From an uncultured Clostridia bacterium (GTDB lineage: Bacteria > Bacillota > Clostridia > HGM11514): a stretch of 64,000 bases of DNA. Shown piece after piece: positions 24,208 through 31,382 of the stretch. The DNA lies in the NCBI GenBank assembly GCA_934464705.1, contig CAKSKB010000005.1, positions 58,912 to 122,911 on the forward strand, written 5' to 3'. Positions within the stretch are counted from its first letter, which is position 1. Every line of letters begins with the position of its first letter. A program made the translations under genes and the position numbers. Below the pieces are notes generated by a model. The model was not told the origin of the DNA. It did not search any database and was given only the letters and a program-made list of their open reading frames with translations.

Positions 24208-25032
24208 ATGACAAGGATTTTTGACAGCCACATACATTCCGAGTTTTCGCACGACAGCACGGCAAAGCTTTCGGATATCTGCCTCTTTGCAAAGATGCGT
24301 GGTGCCTCCGGAATAACGGTTACCGACCACTGCGATATGCATAAAATCAGCAGTCTTTCGGATATGGAGCATATTAAAAACTCTGTTAAAAGCACGCACG
24401 GCGATTTTGAAATCAAGGTTATGAGCGGCATGGAACTCGGCGACGGTTTCACGAATATTGAACTGTCGAAGGAGGCGGCAAGGTCGGAGGATTTTGATTT
24501 TATACTCTGCTCCTGCCACGCCTTTGCCACTATGAGGACGGTAACGGACAAATTCCAAAGAGGAGATTTTAACTTTTTCAAAAATGCGGACGACGAAATT
24601 TTAAGCGCCTTTCTCACAAGATATTACGATAATCTTGTGTTTTCCGCAGAAAAGCTCGATTACGACTCATTGGCGCATATAACCTTTCCGTTCAGATATA
24701 TAAACGGCCTTGCGGAAAGGTATAAATACAGACCCGAAAATTATATGAACAAAATTGAAGCTGTTCTCGAAACCGCCGTGGCAAGGCAGAAAGCAATCGA
24801 AATCAACACCTCCGGTCTTATGACAAACTGGGGCGAATTTATGCCAAACCGTGATATTCTCAAAAAGTATTTTGATATGGGCGGTCGGCTCGTCACGCTG
24901 GGGAGCGACGCTCACAAGCCGGAATTTGTCACCGGAGGCATAAAAGAAGCAATTTCCATCCTGCGTGAAATCGGTTTTCAAGAGTATTTTTACTACGAAA
25001 AACGAAAACCCGTTGCAGTCGGGATTGAATAA
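24208..25032 (+). CDS. PHP-domain phosphoesterase (histidinol-phosphatase-like)
   Basis: A 274-residue PHP protein with metal-binding motifs DSHIHSEFSHDS (residues 5-16), TVTDHCDM and SCHAFAT, and the final GSDAHKPE. It has the size of HisK-type histidinol phosphatases, but no other his genes are near and it is coupled to an SGNH hydrolase, so a general sugar or nucleotide phosphate role is equally possible. Confidence 0.82.
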   Translation: MTRIFDSHIHSEFSHDSTAKLSDICLFAKMRGASGITVTDHCDMHKISSLSDMEHIKNSVKSTHGDFEIKVMSGMELGDGFTNIELSKEAARSEDFDFILCSCHAFATMRTVTDKFQRGDFNFFKNADDEILSAFLTRYYDNLVFSAEKLDYDSLAHITFPFRYINGLAERYKYRPENYMNKIEAVLETAVARQKAIEINTSGLMTNWGEFMPNRDILKKYFDMGGRLVTLGSDAHKPEFVTGGIKEAISILREIGFQEYFYYEKRKPVAVGIE

Positions 25033-25094
25033 CAAAAATTTTTATGCAGTAAATTTCCTGAATTGCTTTGTATCTTCCGTAAAAAAGTTTTTGC

Positions 25095-25140
25095 ATAACC
25101 CCAAAACAACAGCCCGTGAGAGCTGTTGTTTTGGGGTTAT
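25095..25140. terminator. Bidirectional terminator
   Basis: A long perfect stem of about 19 bp (25095-25113 with 25122-25140) around CCGTGAGA, between convergent genes. It marks the left border of the AT-richer accessory stretch. Confidence 0.85.
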
Positions 25141-25838
25141 TGATTTTTTAAGTTTGCATTGATAATGGTTTTTACAGCTTTGCCACCAAAAGTGCCGATT
25201 ATCGGAATTTGACTGACCAATAATTCTGCAATATCCGCAAGCGATCTATTTATACATAACTTAACGGCAGCATTATAATTACCGCTTTTGATTAATTCGA
25301 AAAAACTCTTAGAAATTTCATCGTTATACTTTGTTATTAATTCATCCAAAACCGGCTTGTAATCCTTAGCTTCATTATCATTGAGATATTTGCAAAGAGA
25401 AATGAAAACATCAATATCACACGAAAATACTTTTGGATTAAGCTGATAATTATCAAACAAGTTATGTTCCTCAAGAAAATGTCTTAAATCTTTTATAACA
25501 TTCACATCCGGAATATTGACCTTAATCTGGTTTTCGGACACACGGGAATATTCAAGATGCTGCAAAAAATTCTCCTTCCAGTTATATCCTTTCTTTGGAA
25601 AAAGCAACTGCTTGCGTTCTTTTAATGTACGCACTCTTCCTTGGGTTATTCCCAATTGTTCTCCCAATGTGTAATCATCAAATTTTTCGCCGCTGTCAAT
25701 GAGCTTATCCAGATAGATTGAAAATAGCAGCGTTTCGATTCTTTGCTTTGTCAAATTTGCAAAATTGGTATTGAAAACCTCTGTTTCAATCTTGTCAAAT
25801 GCAGTTATTTTTTCTTCTTTTGTAAAATTCATTATCAT
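25137..25838 (-). CDS. Unknown protein with helix-turn-helix-like segment
   Basis: A 233-residue protein that I do not recognise. TLGEQLGITQGRVRTLKERKQLL (about residues 57-79) reads like a helix-turn-helix. The middle is helical and acidic (FLEEHNLFDNYQLNP, KYLNDNEAKDYKP). The C-terminus LVSQIPIIGTFGGKAVKTII is a short hydrophobic glycine-containing helix that could touch a membrane. It is more AT-rich than the genes to its left. It may be a regulator or a defence-type accessory protein; neither is shown. Confidence 0.6.
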   Translation of the reverse strand: MIMNFTKEEKITAFDKIETEVFNTNFANLTKQRIETLLFSIYLDKLIDSGEKFDDYTLGEQLGITQGRVRTLKERKQLLFPKKGYNWKENFLQHLEYSRVSENQIKVNIPDVNVIKDLRHFLEEHNLFDNYQLNPKVFSCDIDVFISLCKYLNDNEAKDYKPVLDELITKYNDEISKSFFELIKSGNYNAAVKLCINRSLADIAELLVSQIPIIGTFGGKAVKTIINANLKNQ

Positions 25839-25898
25839 TTTACCGCCTTATATATTATTTATTTTGTATTCTAACTCATAGCTTGATAATTAGTCTGC

Positions 25899-26954
25899 TT
25901 AATCTTCAACTAAAAATTTATCTAAATCACTGAGTTTAATATCAAATCCCATTTCCTTCAAAAGATTATTGAACTTCGGATATATAATTTTAGCCATTTC
26001 AACCACATCATAAGTAGATATATCTACATCACCCGTAGTTTTAACTTTATCAGGCCATGACGATGTAGTATAGTTACCAAAATACCAACTCATAGAATAC
26101 TTACCGGATATTCCTTTTTTCGTTATAGACATGCTTACTAGGGTATTTTCTTCATAGGAAAAGATACCTTCATGTTCTTTATCCTTATCATATAAACTTA
26201 CTCCAAAGGAATAACTTCCATCAGACCAGTCAAAGCTAATACTCTCTTCGTTATCAAAGTATTTTATATAAATATTCTCATCCTCAGTACTTTTTTTGTA
26301 CTGATAAGAGACTCCCAAGAAACTGTCTTCTTCTTTAACACCCACAGCCTTTAAATATGTAACTAATTTATCAAATGGCGACAGTGAATAGTCCCCATTA
26401 TCAGTATTTTTAACCGTATTATCATTTTTATCAGTATCTTCATTTTCTTCCGAATTGTTATTGTCCTGTTTAACGGTATTATCCTTTTGCTCATCTTTTT
26501 TATCACCGTGTTCAATTATAACATATTCAACCGGTGCACTTGTTATGGTAACTCTCCTATTAGCTGCGTCCCACTGAACATCGCAATTAAATCCTTCTGC
26601 GATAAAACGAGCCGGAACCAGCGTCCGCGAATTAATTATAGTCGGAGGAACATCAATTGTTTTTGTTCCGCTGCTTGTGTCCATACTATAACTGCCAATT
26701 GCGCATTTTACAAACAAGTCACCTTTGTTTGCCGTAATAGTCTTGGTTGATTCATTCCAGTCAACTGTTGCACCGAGTGCTTCAAAAATGGCTCGTAACG
26801 GAACCATTGTTCTTCCGTCAATTATCTGCGGCTGTACATCAAAGTTAACTACTATTCCGTCAACTATAACTTTTATGTCATTGCTTGCCGCAACCGGAGC
26901 AACCGCCGATAATAACATTATCATTGATAATAACAAAATTGATAATCTTTTCAT
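25899..26954 (-). CDS. Secreted tandem stalk-domain protein, paralogue A
   Basis: A 351-residue exported protein. The signal peptide ends at VAPVAA (about 23). Two copper amine oxidase N-terminal-like units follow (MVPLRAIFEALGATVDWNES and LVPARFIAEGFNCDVQWDAA), then an Asn/Asp/Lys/Glu-rich linker (about 155-195) and a unique C-terminal domain of about 150 residues (YNYTTSS-type aromatic and charged, SMSWYFGNY). Its first 160 residues are nearly identical to those of the neighbour at 27036. RBS AAAGGAA. The function is unknown, probably surface binding. Confidence 0.8.
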   Translation of the reverse strand: MKRLSILLLSMIMLLSAVAPVAASNDIKVIVDGIVVNFDVQPQIIDGRTMVPLRAIFEALGATVDWNESTKTITANKGDLFVKCAIGSYSMDTSSGTKTIDVPPTIINSRTLVPARFIAEGFNCDVQWDAANRRVTITSAPVEYVIIEHGDKKDEQKDNTVKQDNNNSEENEDTDKNDNTVKNTDNGDYSLSPFDKLVTYLKAVGVKEEDSFLGVSYQYKKSTEDENIYIKYFDNEESISFDWSDGSYSFGVSLYDKDKEHEGIFSYEENTLVSMSITKKGISGKYSMSWYFGNYTTSSWPDKVKTTGDVDISTYDVVEMAKIIYPKFNNLLKEMGFDIKLSDLDKFLVED

Positions 26955-26970
26955 AATTCTATTTCCTTTC
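26450..26970 (-). repeat. 520-bp direct repeat, copy 1
   Basis: The 5' half of paralogue A, from just upstream of its start to its linker, matches 27362-27882 with a constant offset of 912 bp and no gaps. By eye there are roughly a dozen single-base differences. It covers the ribosome site, signal peptide and both stalk units. Confidence 0.9.
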
Positions 26971-27035
26971 ATATTTTATACATAATTCTTTATTAACTTT
27001 TAATAACCGCCTTTTCTAAATGCCGACTTCATTGC

Positions 27036-27866
27036 TCACGCTAAGTCCTTGTCACTAAACATAACCCACACTTCAGAGATCTGAGGTACATAAACAACCG
27101 AAATTACTTTATAGTTTTTCATCATATAAGTTGCTAATGATAATCCGTCATCGCTTTCTTGAGATTTATATATAACCCAACCATAATTCATTATATCTCT
27201 AATATATTTAAGATAATCTTCTGAATCATAACACTCATATGTATATGTTGCTATTTGAGTGGATTCATCATAGTCTGTCGCCCTCGGTTTTACACCAATT
27301 ATACTGGTATATGTCGGCAAAGATGTACCGGTATAATAATTAACTGAACTATTATTTTTTCCCGAATTGTTATTGTCCTGTTTAACGGTATTATCCTTTT
27401 GCTCATCTTTTTTATCGCCGTGTTCAACTATAACATATTCAACCGGTGCACTTGTTATGGTGACTCTCCTATTGGCTGCGTCCCATTGAACATCGCAATT
27501 AAATCCTTCTGCGATAAAACGAGCCGGAACCAGCGTCCGTGAATTAATTATAGTCGGAGGTACATCAATGGTTTTTGTTCCGCTGCTTGTGTCCATACTA
27601 TAACTGCCAATTGCGCATTTTACAAACAGGTCACCTTTGTTTGCCGTAATAGTCTTGGTTGATTCATTCCAGTCAACTGTTGCACCGAGTGCTTCAAAAA
27701 TGGCTCGTAACGGAACCATTGTTCTTCCGTCAATTATCTGCGGCTGCACATCAAAGTTAACTACTATTCCGTCAACTATAACTTTTATGTCGTTGCTTGC
27801 CGCAGCCGGAGCAACTGCCGATAATAACATTAACATGGATAATAACAAAATTGATAATCTTTTCAT
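27036..27866 (-). CDS. Secreted tandem stalk-domain protein, paralogue B (mosaic)
   Basis: A 276-residue exported protein. The signal peptide, two stalk units and linker are almost the same as in paralogue A, but the C-terminal domain (from about residue 185: TGTSLPTYTSIIGVKP ... MNYGWVIYKSQ) matches the C-terminal domain of paralogue C instead. It is therefore a recombinant of its two neighbours. The C-terminal domain has alternating hydrophobic strands and no known catalytic motif. RBS AAAGGAA. Confidence 0.8.
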   Translation of the reverse strand: MKRLSILLLSMLMLLSAVAPAAASNDIKVIVDGIVVNFDVQPQIIDGRTMVPLRAIFEALGATVDWNESTKTITANKGDLFVKCAIGSYSMDTSSGTKTIDVPPTIINSRTLVPARFIAEGFNCDVQWDAANRRVTITSAPVEYVIVEHGDKKDEQKDNTVKQDNNNSGKNNSSVNYYTGTSLPTYTSIIGVKPRATDYDESTQIATYTYECYDSEDYLKYIRDIMNYGWVIYKSQESDDGLSLATYMMKNYKVISVVYVPQISEVWVMFSDKDLA

Positions 27867-27882
27867 AATTATATTTCCTTTC
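27362..27882 (-). repeat. 520-bp direct repeat, copy 2
   Basis: Second copy of the repeat described at 26450. Similarity stops just upstream of the ribosome site (CTTTC shared, then diverging) and inside the linker, where the unrelated C-terminal domains begin. Confidence 0.9.
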
Positions 27883-27922
27883 TTTATCAGCATAAACTAT
27901 TATATTTTTATACCAATTAATT

Positions 27923-29146
27923 TTAATTAAATTTCTCTCCGATCAAAATCCATAATTCTGAATAAAGTGGTTCATAATCTATAAGAACCATCCTATCTTT
28001 CTGCAGAAAGATACCATATGACAATCCGCTGTCAGTAAAATTGCCGTTTTCATCCATTCTTCCGTATTTACCCATACTCCAACCGTAATTAAATACTATG
28101 TTCTCAGCATAATTTATAATGCGATCCACATCGCCGCCATAATACTTATATTTATATATTGTAACTTGTTTTGCTGCATTGTAGGATACATCAAACGGCT
28201 TTAACCCGGTAATACTGGTAAATGTCGGCAAAGATGTTCCTTGATAAAATTCAACCGAACTGCTTGCAGTATTGGAATTATTATTTGCGGACTTCTGCTT
28301 TGCCAGATAGTTGTTATACTTTTGCTGTGCTTCTGCTCTCAAATCCTGAATTGTTTTTTTATCGGCGTCGGAAACAGTGTGCCAGTTCAAAGCATTGTTA
28401 CATTCTCTTATTGCTTCAAGATAAAGACCTTTTCCAATCATGCTTTTAATCTGATTGATATTAGGCAGCATATTCTCATAAGACACCGCTTTCGGCTTGT
28501 TGTTTTCAGCCTTTTGATTTTCTAAAAAATCACTGTATTTCTGACGAGCCTCAGCGATTAAGCTTTGAATTGTTTTTCTGTCTTCATACTTAACGGTATG
28601 CTCATTTAAAGCGGTTTCGCCTTCCCTTATTGCTTCGAGATAAGAACCTTTGCCTATAAAGTCTTTCATTTTGTTAATCGTCGGCTGCATATCATCATAA
28701 GCTACGGCAGGCAAAGGCACATATGTAGAAGAAGTTATCAAAACTGTTTTGGATGCTGCGTCCCAGTTTACTTCCGTCCCGAATGCTTCCGCTATAGCAC
28801 GCACGGGCACCATTGCAGCCCCCTCGATTACACAAGCCGGCGGTTCAAGTGCAACACTTTTATCATTAACCGTCATCGTCAAGCCATTAATCGTTAAAAT
28901 GATTTTGGTTGTATCTCTTACGGCTGTTATGGTTTGGGTTGCTTCATCCCACGAAACCTCAGCGCCGAGAGATTCAAATATTGCGCGAAGCGGCACCATT
29001 GTAACATTATTAATCGTCTGCGGAGGTACATCAAACGCTATATCGTTGCCGTTTATTGTCACCTTTATACCTTCATCTGCACCAACAGGTATCACCGCCG
29101 ATAATAACATTAAAAGTGATAATAACAAAACCGATAATCTTTTCAT
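27923..29146 (-). CDS. Secreted stalk-domain protein with internal repeats, paralogue C
   Basis: A 407-residue exported protein. A signal peptide ends at VIPVGA. Two diverged stalk units follow (about 25-145), then two copies of a helical segment of about 66 residues with a 73-residue period (about 148-213 and 221-286; GKGSYLEAIREGETALNEHTV against GKGLYLEAIRECNNALNWHTV), which read like TPR-type helical pairs. The C-terminal domain (about 295-407) is shared with paralogue B. It is first in the cluster, behind its own promoter. Confidence 0.8.
   Translation of the reverse strand: MKRLSVLLLSLLMLLSAVIPVGADEGIKVTINGNDIAFDVPPQTINNVTMVPLRAIFESLGAEVSWDEATQTITAVRDTTKIILTINGLTMTVNDKSVALEPPACVIEGAAMVPVRAIAEAFGTEVNWDAASKTVLITSSTYVPLPAVAYDDMQPTINKMKDFIGKGSYLEAIREGETALNEHTVKYEDRKTIQSLIAEARQKYSDFLENQKAENNKPKAVSYENMLPNINQIKSMIGKGLYLEAIRECNNALNWHTVSDADKKTIQDLRAEAQQKYNNYLAKQKSANNNSNTASSSVEFYQGTSLPTFTSITGLKPFDVSYNAAKQVTIYKYKYYGGDVDRIINYAENIVFNYGWSMGKYGRMDENGNFTDSGLSYGIFLQKDRMVLIDYEPLYSELWILIGEKFN
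28289..28705 (-). repeat. Tandem coding repeat, 219-bp period
   Basis: Two consecutive copies (28508-28705 and 28289-28486) encode similar helical segments of paralogue C. They are diverged at the base level, so older than the 520-bp duplication. Confidence 0.7.
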
Positions 29147-29236
29147 AATTCTTCTTCCTTTCAGAAATTTCATACAGTACATCGGAAATCCCCCCCTAAA
29201 ATCTCCGTATTTTTCTTACTGTAAATGGATATTCTT

Positions 29237-29265
29237 ATTTTAACACATATTTTTTCGTATGTCAA
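29237..29265 (-). promoter_or_regulatory. Promoter of the stalk-paralogue cluster
   Basis: On the minus strand TTGACA (29260-29265) and TAAAAT (29237-29242) are separated by 17 bp, about 90 bp before paralogue C. Confidence 0.65.
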
Positions 29266-29346
29266 GTCGAATTTTGGCTTATAGCAGGTTTTAATTTTGT
29301 AGTTGATATTATAAAATAAAACTAAAAACTGCGGAGGAAAAAAGAT

Positions 29347-29679
29347 ATGTATGTTGATTACAAGGAAGTAGGCAAAAGAATAGCAAAAAGGCGAAAAGAG
29401 CTTGGGCTTAAACAGTATCAGGTGAACGAAGCCGCAGACTTAAGCGACAAGTATCTTTCAAGTATCGAAACTGCACGCTCGATACCGAGCATCGATGTGC
29501 TCATGAGAATATGTTCGGCGCTCCGCTCAACCCCTAACGACTTTTTAATCGGTGCGGTGGACACAAAGGCAGCTGAGGACAAACCGGCAGCGCTTTCGGA
29601 CAAAATAAAAAAGCTGGACGACTCAAAAATCGAGTTTTTGTCCAACTTTATAGACTGGCTTTACAGTCAGAAAATTTAA
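29347..29679 (+). CDS. XRE-family helix-turn-helix regulator
   Basis: A 110-residue repressor-like protein with a Cro/C1-type helix-turn-helix (about residues 7-62: IAKRRKELGLKQYQVNEAADLSDKYLSSIE) and a short C-terminal part ending KKLDDSKIEFLSNFIDWLY. RBS GGAGG. It is divergent from the stalk cluster and may regulate it or itself. Mobile elements often carry such genes, but no element borders are seen here. Confidence 0.85.
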   Translation: MYVDYKEVGKRIAKRRKELGLKQYQVNEAADLSDKYLSSIETARSIPSIDVLMRICSALRSTPNDFLIGAVDTKAAEDKPAALSDKIKKLDDSKIEFLSNFIDWLYSQKI

Positions 29680-29713
29680 TATTCGTAATGCGACCACATA
29701 GAGTTTGGCTTTA

Positions 29714-30583
29714 TTACAAAACCAAACACAGCAGTCCGAGAAAGGCAACGCCGACGGGGATAAGGCTTGCCTTATTTTTATTTTCCCCGATAAGCATACT
29801 GATAACCGTTGAAAACACGATAACTCCGCCGGTTATAATCGGGTACTGCACCGATGCGTCAACATGCTTTATTGCAAAAAGCAGAATAAGCTCGGCGGAA
29901 CTGTTCATCACGCCGTAAAGGGCCATAAATCCGTATGCTTTTTTATTCTTGACAATATTAAGCGAAGCGCCTTTTTTCGCCCTTTTGATTAAAAGATACA
30001 ACGATGCGCACACAAAAATAACAGCTGACTGAAGAGCCATGAACTGAAGGCTTCCCACGGCGGCACCGCCCCTTTGGTGGAGCGTGGTTACAACGCCGAA
30101 CAGTCCGTTTACGAAAAACACGCCGATGAGGTATCCGAGAGCGCGTTTTGTGAGTTTGCCGCTTTTGCTGTCAAACCACAGCGCAAAGGTTACAAGCACA
30201 CAGCAGATTATTTTCCATAAAGTAAGCTTTTCTCCCATAAAAACAATGCCGAAAAAGAACGGCACAAGCATACCGCCGAGCATTGTGAACATCGAATATT
30301 TCGCCAGGTCGACAATCCCGAGAGCCTTGAAATTAAGAAATGTGAATGTGACCATAACAGCGCCCTGCGCCACAGCGCAAATGAAGGAAAACCACGAAAA
30401 TTCAAATCTTTGACCCACACCCAAAATCACAACACACAATGCCGCAAGCGTTTCAAGCCACACAACCGCCGAAAAAAGAGCAGCTGTGTTAATACCGTCG
30501 CTGCAGGTTCTCTCGGCATTTCGGTTGCAGTAAAACGCCAAAGCATAAAGAACCGCCGCAAAACAAAGCAAAAAATAGTACAT
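29714..30583 (-). CDS. EamA/DMT-family transporter
   Basis: A 289-residue integral membrane protein with about ten hydrophobic segments in two halves, as in the drug/metabolite transporter superfamily. The start is ATG 30583, seven bases behind GGAG. The substrate is unknown. It ends next to the XRE gene in convergent orientation. Confidence 0.82.
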   Translation of the reverse strand: MYYFLLCFAAVLYALAFYCNRNAERTCSDGINTAALFSAVVWLETLAALCVVILGVGQRFEFSWFSFICAVAQGAVMVTFTFLNFKALGIVDLAKYSMFTMLGGMLVPFFFGIVFMGEKLTLWKIICCVLVTFALWFDSKSGKLTKRALGYLIGVFFVNGLFGVVTTLHQRGGAAVGSLQFMALQSAVIFVCASLYLLIKRAKKGASLNIVKNKKAYGFMALYGVMNSSAELILLFAIKHVDASVQYPIITGGVIVFSTVISMLIGENKNKASLIPVGVAFLGLLCLVL

Positions 30584-30702
30584 TATATCACTCCAACTCA
30601 TCTGTATATGTTGTAATTATACACTATTTTCCGCCGAATGTCAATACCGGATTGCAAAAACGGCTCCGAAAAATGTTGGTTTACAATAGATGTGTTACAT
30701 TT

Positions 30703-30745
30703 CGAAATATTTTGTTACGAGATAAACTCATAACAAAACATTTCG
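30703..30745. repeat. 15-bp inverted repeat
   Basis: CGAAATATTTTGTTA (30703-30717) and TAACAAAACATTTCG (30731-30745) are inverted with one mismatch around 13 bases. It is not followed by a T run, so it is more like a binding site or a mobile-element end than a terminator. Confidence 0.55.
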
Positions 30746-30757
30746 GTCAAAAAAAGA

Positions 30758-30829
30758 ATACGGAAACTTTCTAAAATGTGTTATAGTTAAGTTACCACAC
30801 AAAACTATCACGAAAGAAGGTTTCCGTAT
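30758..30829. repeat. 10-bp inverted repeat flanking a 52-bp spacer
   Basis: ATACGGAAAC (30758-30767) and GTTTCCGTAT (30820-30829) are perfect inverted copies, with the inner TTTCT/AGAAAG-like extension partly matching. It is directly followed by a small hairpin GGCAT/ATGCC at 30831-30847. It may be a remnant of a small element. Confidence 0.5.
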
Positions 30830-30892
30830 AGGCATAAATATAATGCCTTTTGAAAGTAAATTTTCACAATCCAGAAAGCAGGTGCCTGCTTA

Positions 30893-31102
30893 ATGGGTGC
30901 AGGTGCAGGCGGTAATTTCGGAAAAACAAGAGGAAGTAGCAAGCGAGAAGAATTATTAAAAAGAGCAACAAATCAAAAATTGAAAAATACAATAAATGAA
31001 ATGTATCGTCCAAATGCCAAAAAGGGCGATAGCGGATTGAGCGATGCAATTAGATACGAAAGAAAAACCAATGAATTGGTCGGAGGAAAATCGCATATTT
31101 GA
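30893..31102 (+). pseudogene. Fragment resembling a polymorphic-toxin C-terminal tail
   Basis: A 69-residue frame beginning in a glycine-rich stretch (MGAGAGGNFGKTRG) and running into INEMYRPNAKKGDSGLSDAIRYERKTNELVGGKSH. The pattern 'GD...DAIRYE...TG..GGK.H' is one I associate with the tail of some polymorphic-toxin proteins; this is a recollection, not a search result. There is no ribosome site, the frame is cut by a stop at the junction with IS256-like DNA, and no N-terminus exists upstream. It is probably a dead remnant. Confidence 0.45.
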
Positions 31103-31109
31103 AAAGGTA

Positions 31110-31228
31110 AACACATCTTTCAGGTCATCAAAATTTTTCACATCCAGTCCTTTCATGATGCTGCGCAAATTCTCCTTGCGTTCTTTTTCCGCTGCCCGCT
31201 CTTCGGGACTTAATTTGTACCTTGGCAT
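31110..31228 (-). pseudogene. N-terminal remnant of an IS256-family transposase
   Basis: About 40 codons: MPRYKLSPEERAAEKERKEN, then IMKGLDVKNFDDLKD. This matches the opening of IS256/Mutator transposases, where a charged helix precedes a 'sv.DLq.l' segment. After DVF the frame continues only as antisense of the toxin-tail fragment, so the catalytic domain is gone. Confidence 0.6.
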
Positions 31229-31236
31229 AATTTAAA

Positions 31237-31275
31237 CCTCCAAAATGATATTTTTATTATATATCATCTTGGAGG
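31237..31275 (-). promoter_or_regulatory. Hairpin sequestering the transposase ribosome binding site
   Basis: On the minus strand a 15-bp stem with one G-U pair (plus-strand arms 31237-31251 and 31261-31275) buries GGAGG, which lies eight bases before the transposase ATG. Such structures block translation of transposase from outside transcripts. Confidence 0.7.
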
Positions 31276-31344
31276 CTTCGTAAAGACTTTACACAAAATT
31301 CGGGGTTAACTCTTCAAAAATTCTATAGCGAGCAAGATATGACT

Positions 31345-31382
31345 ATGCGGCATAAAGATTTTCTCTTTATGCCGCATTTTTG
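31345..31382 (+). terminator. Terminator hairpin at the spoIVA 3' end
   Basis: A 14-bp perfect stem (31345-31358 with 31364-31377) followed by T residues on the plus strand. On the minus strand it lies just after the spoIVA stop, but lacks a good T run there. Confidence 0.7.

Larger units (their letters stand above)
31104..31303 (-). mobile_element. Truncated IS256-type insertion sequence end
   Basis: About 200 bp containing the 5' end of a transposase gene, its leader hairpin and a terminal sequence (GTAAAGACTTTACACAAAATTCGGGG) of the kind found at IS256-family ends. The remaining kilobase and the other end are missing. The left edge lies where the toxin-tail frame stops. Confidence 0.6.
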
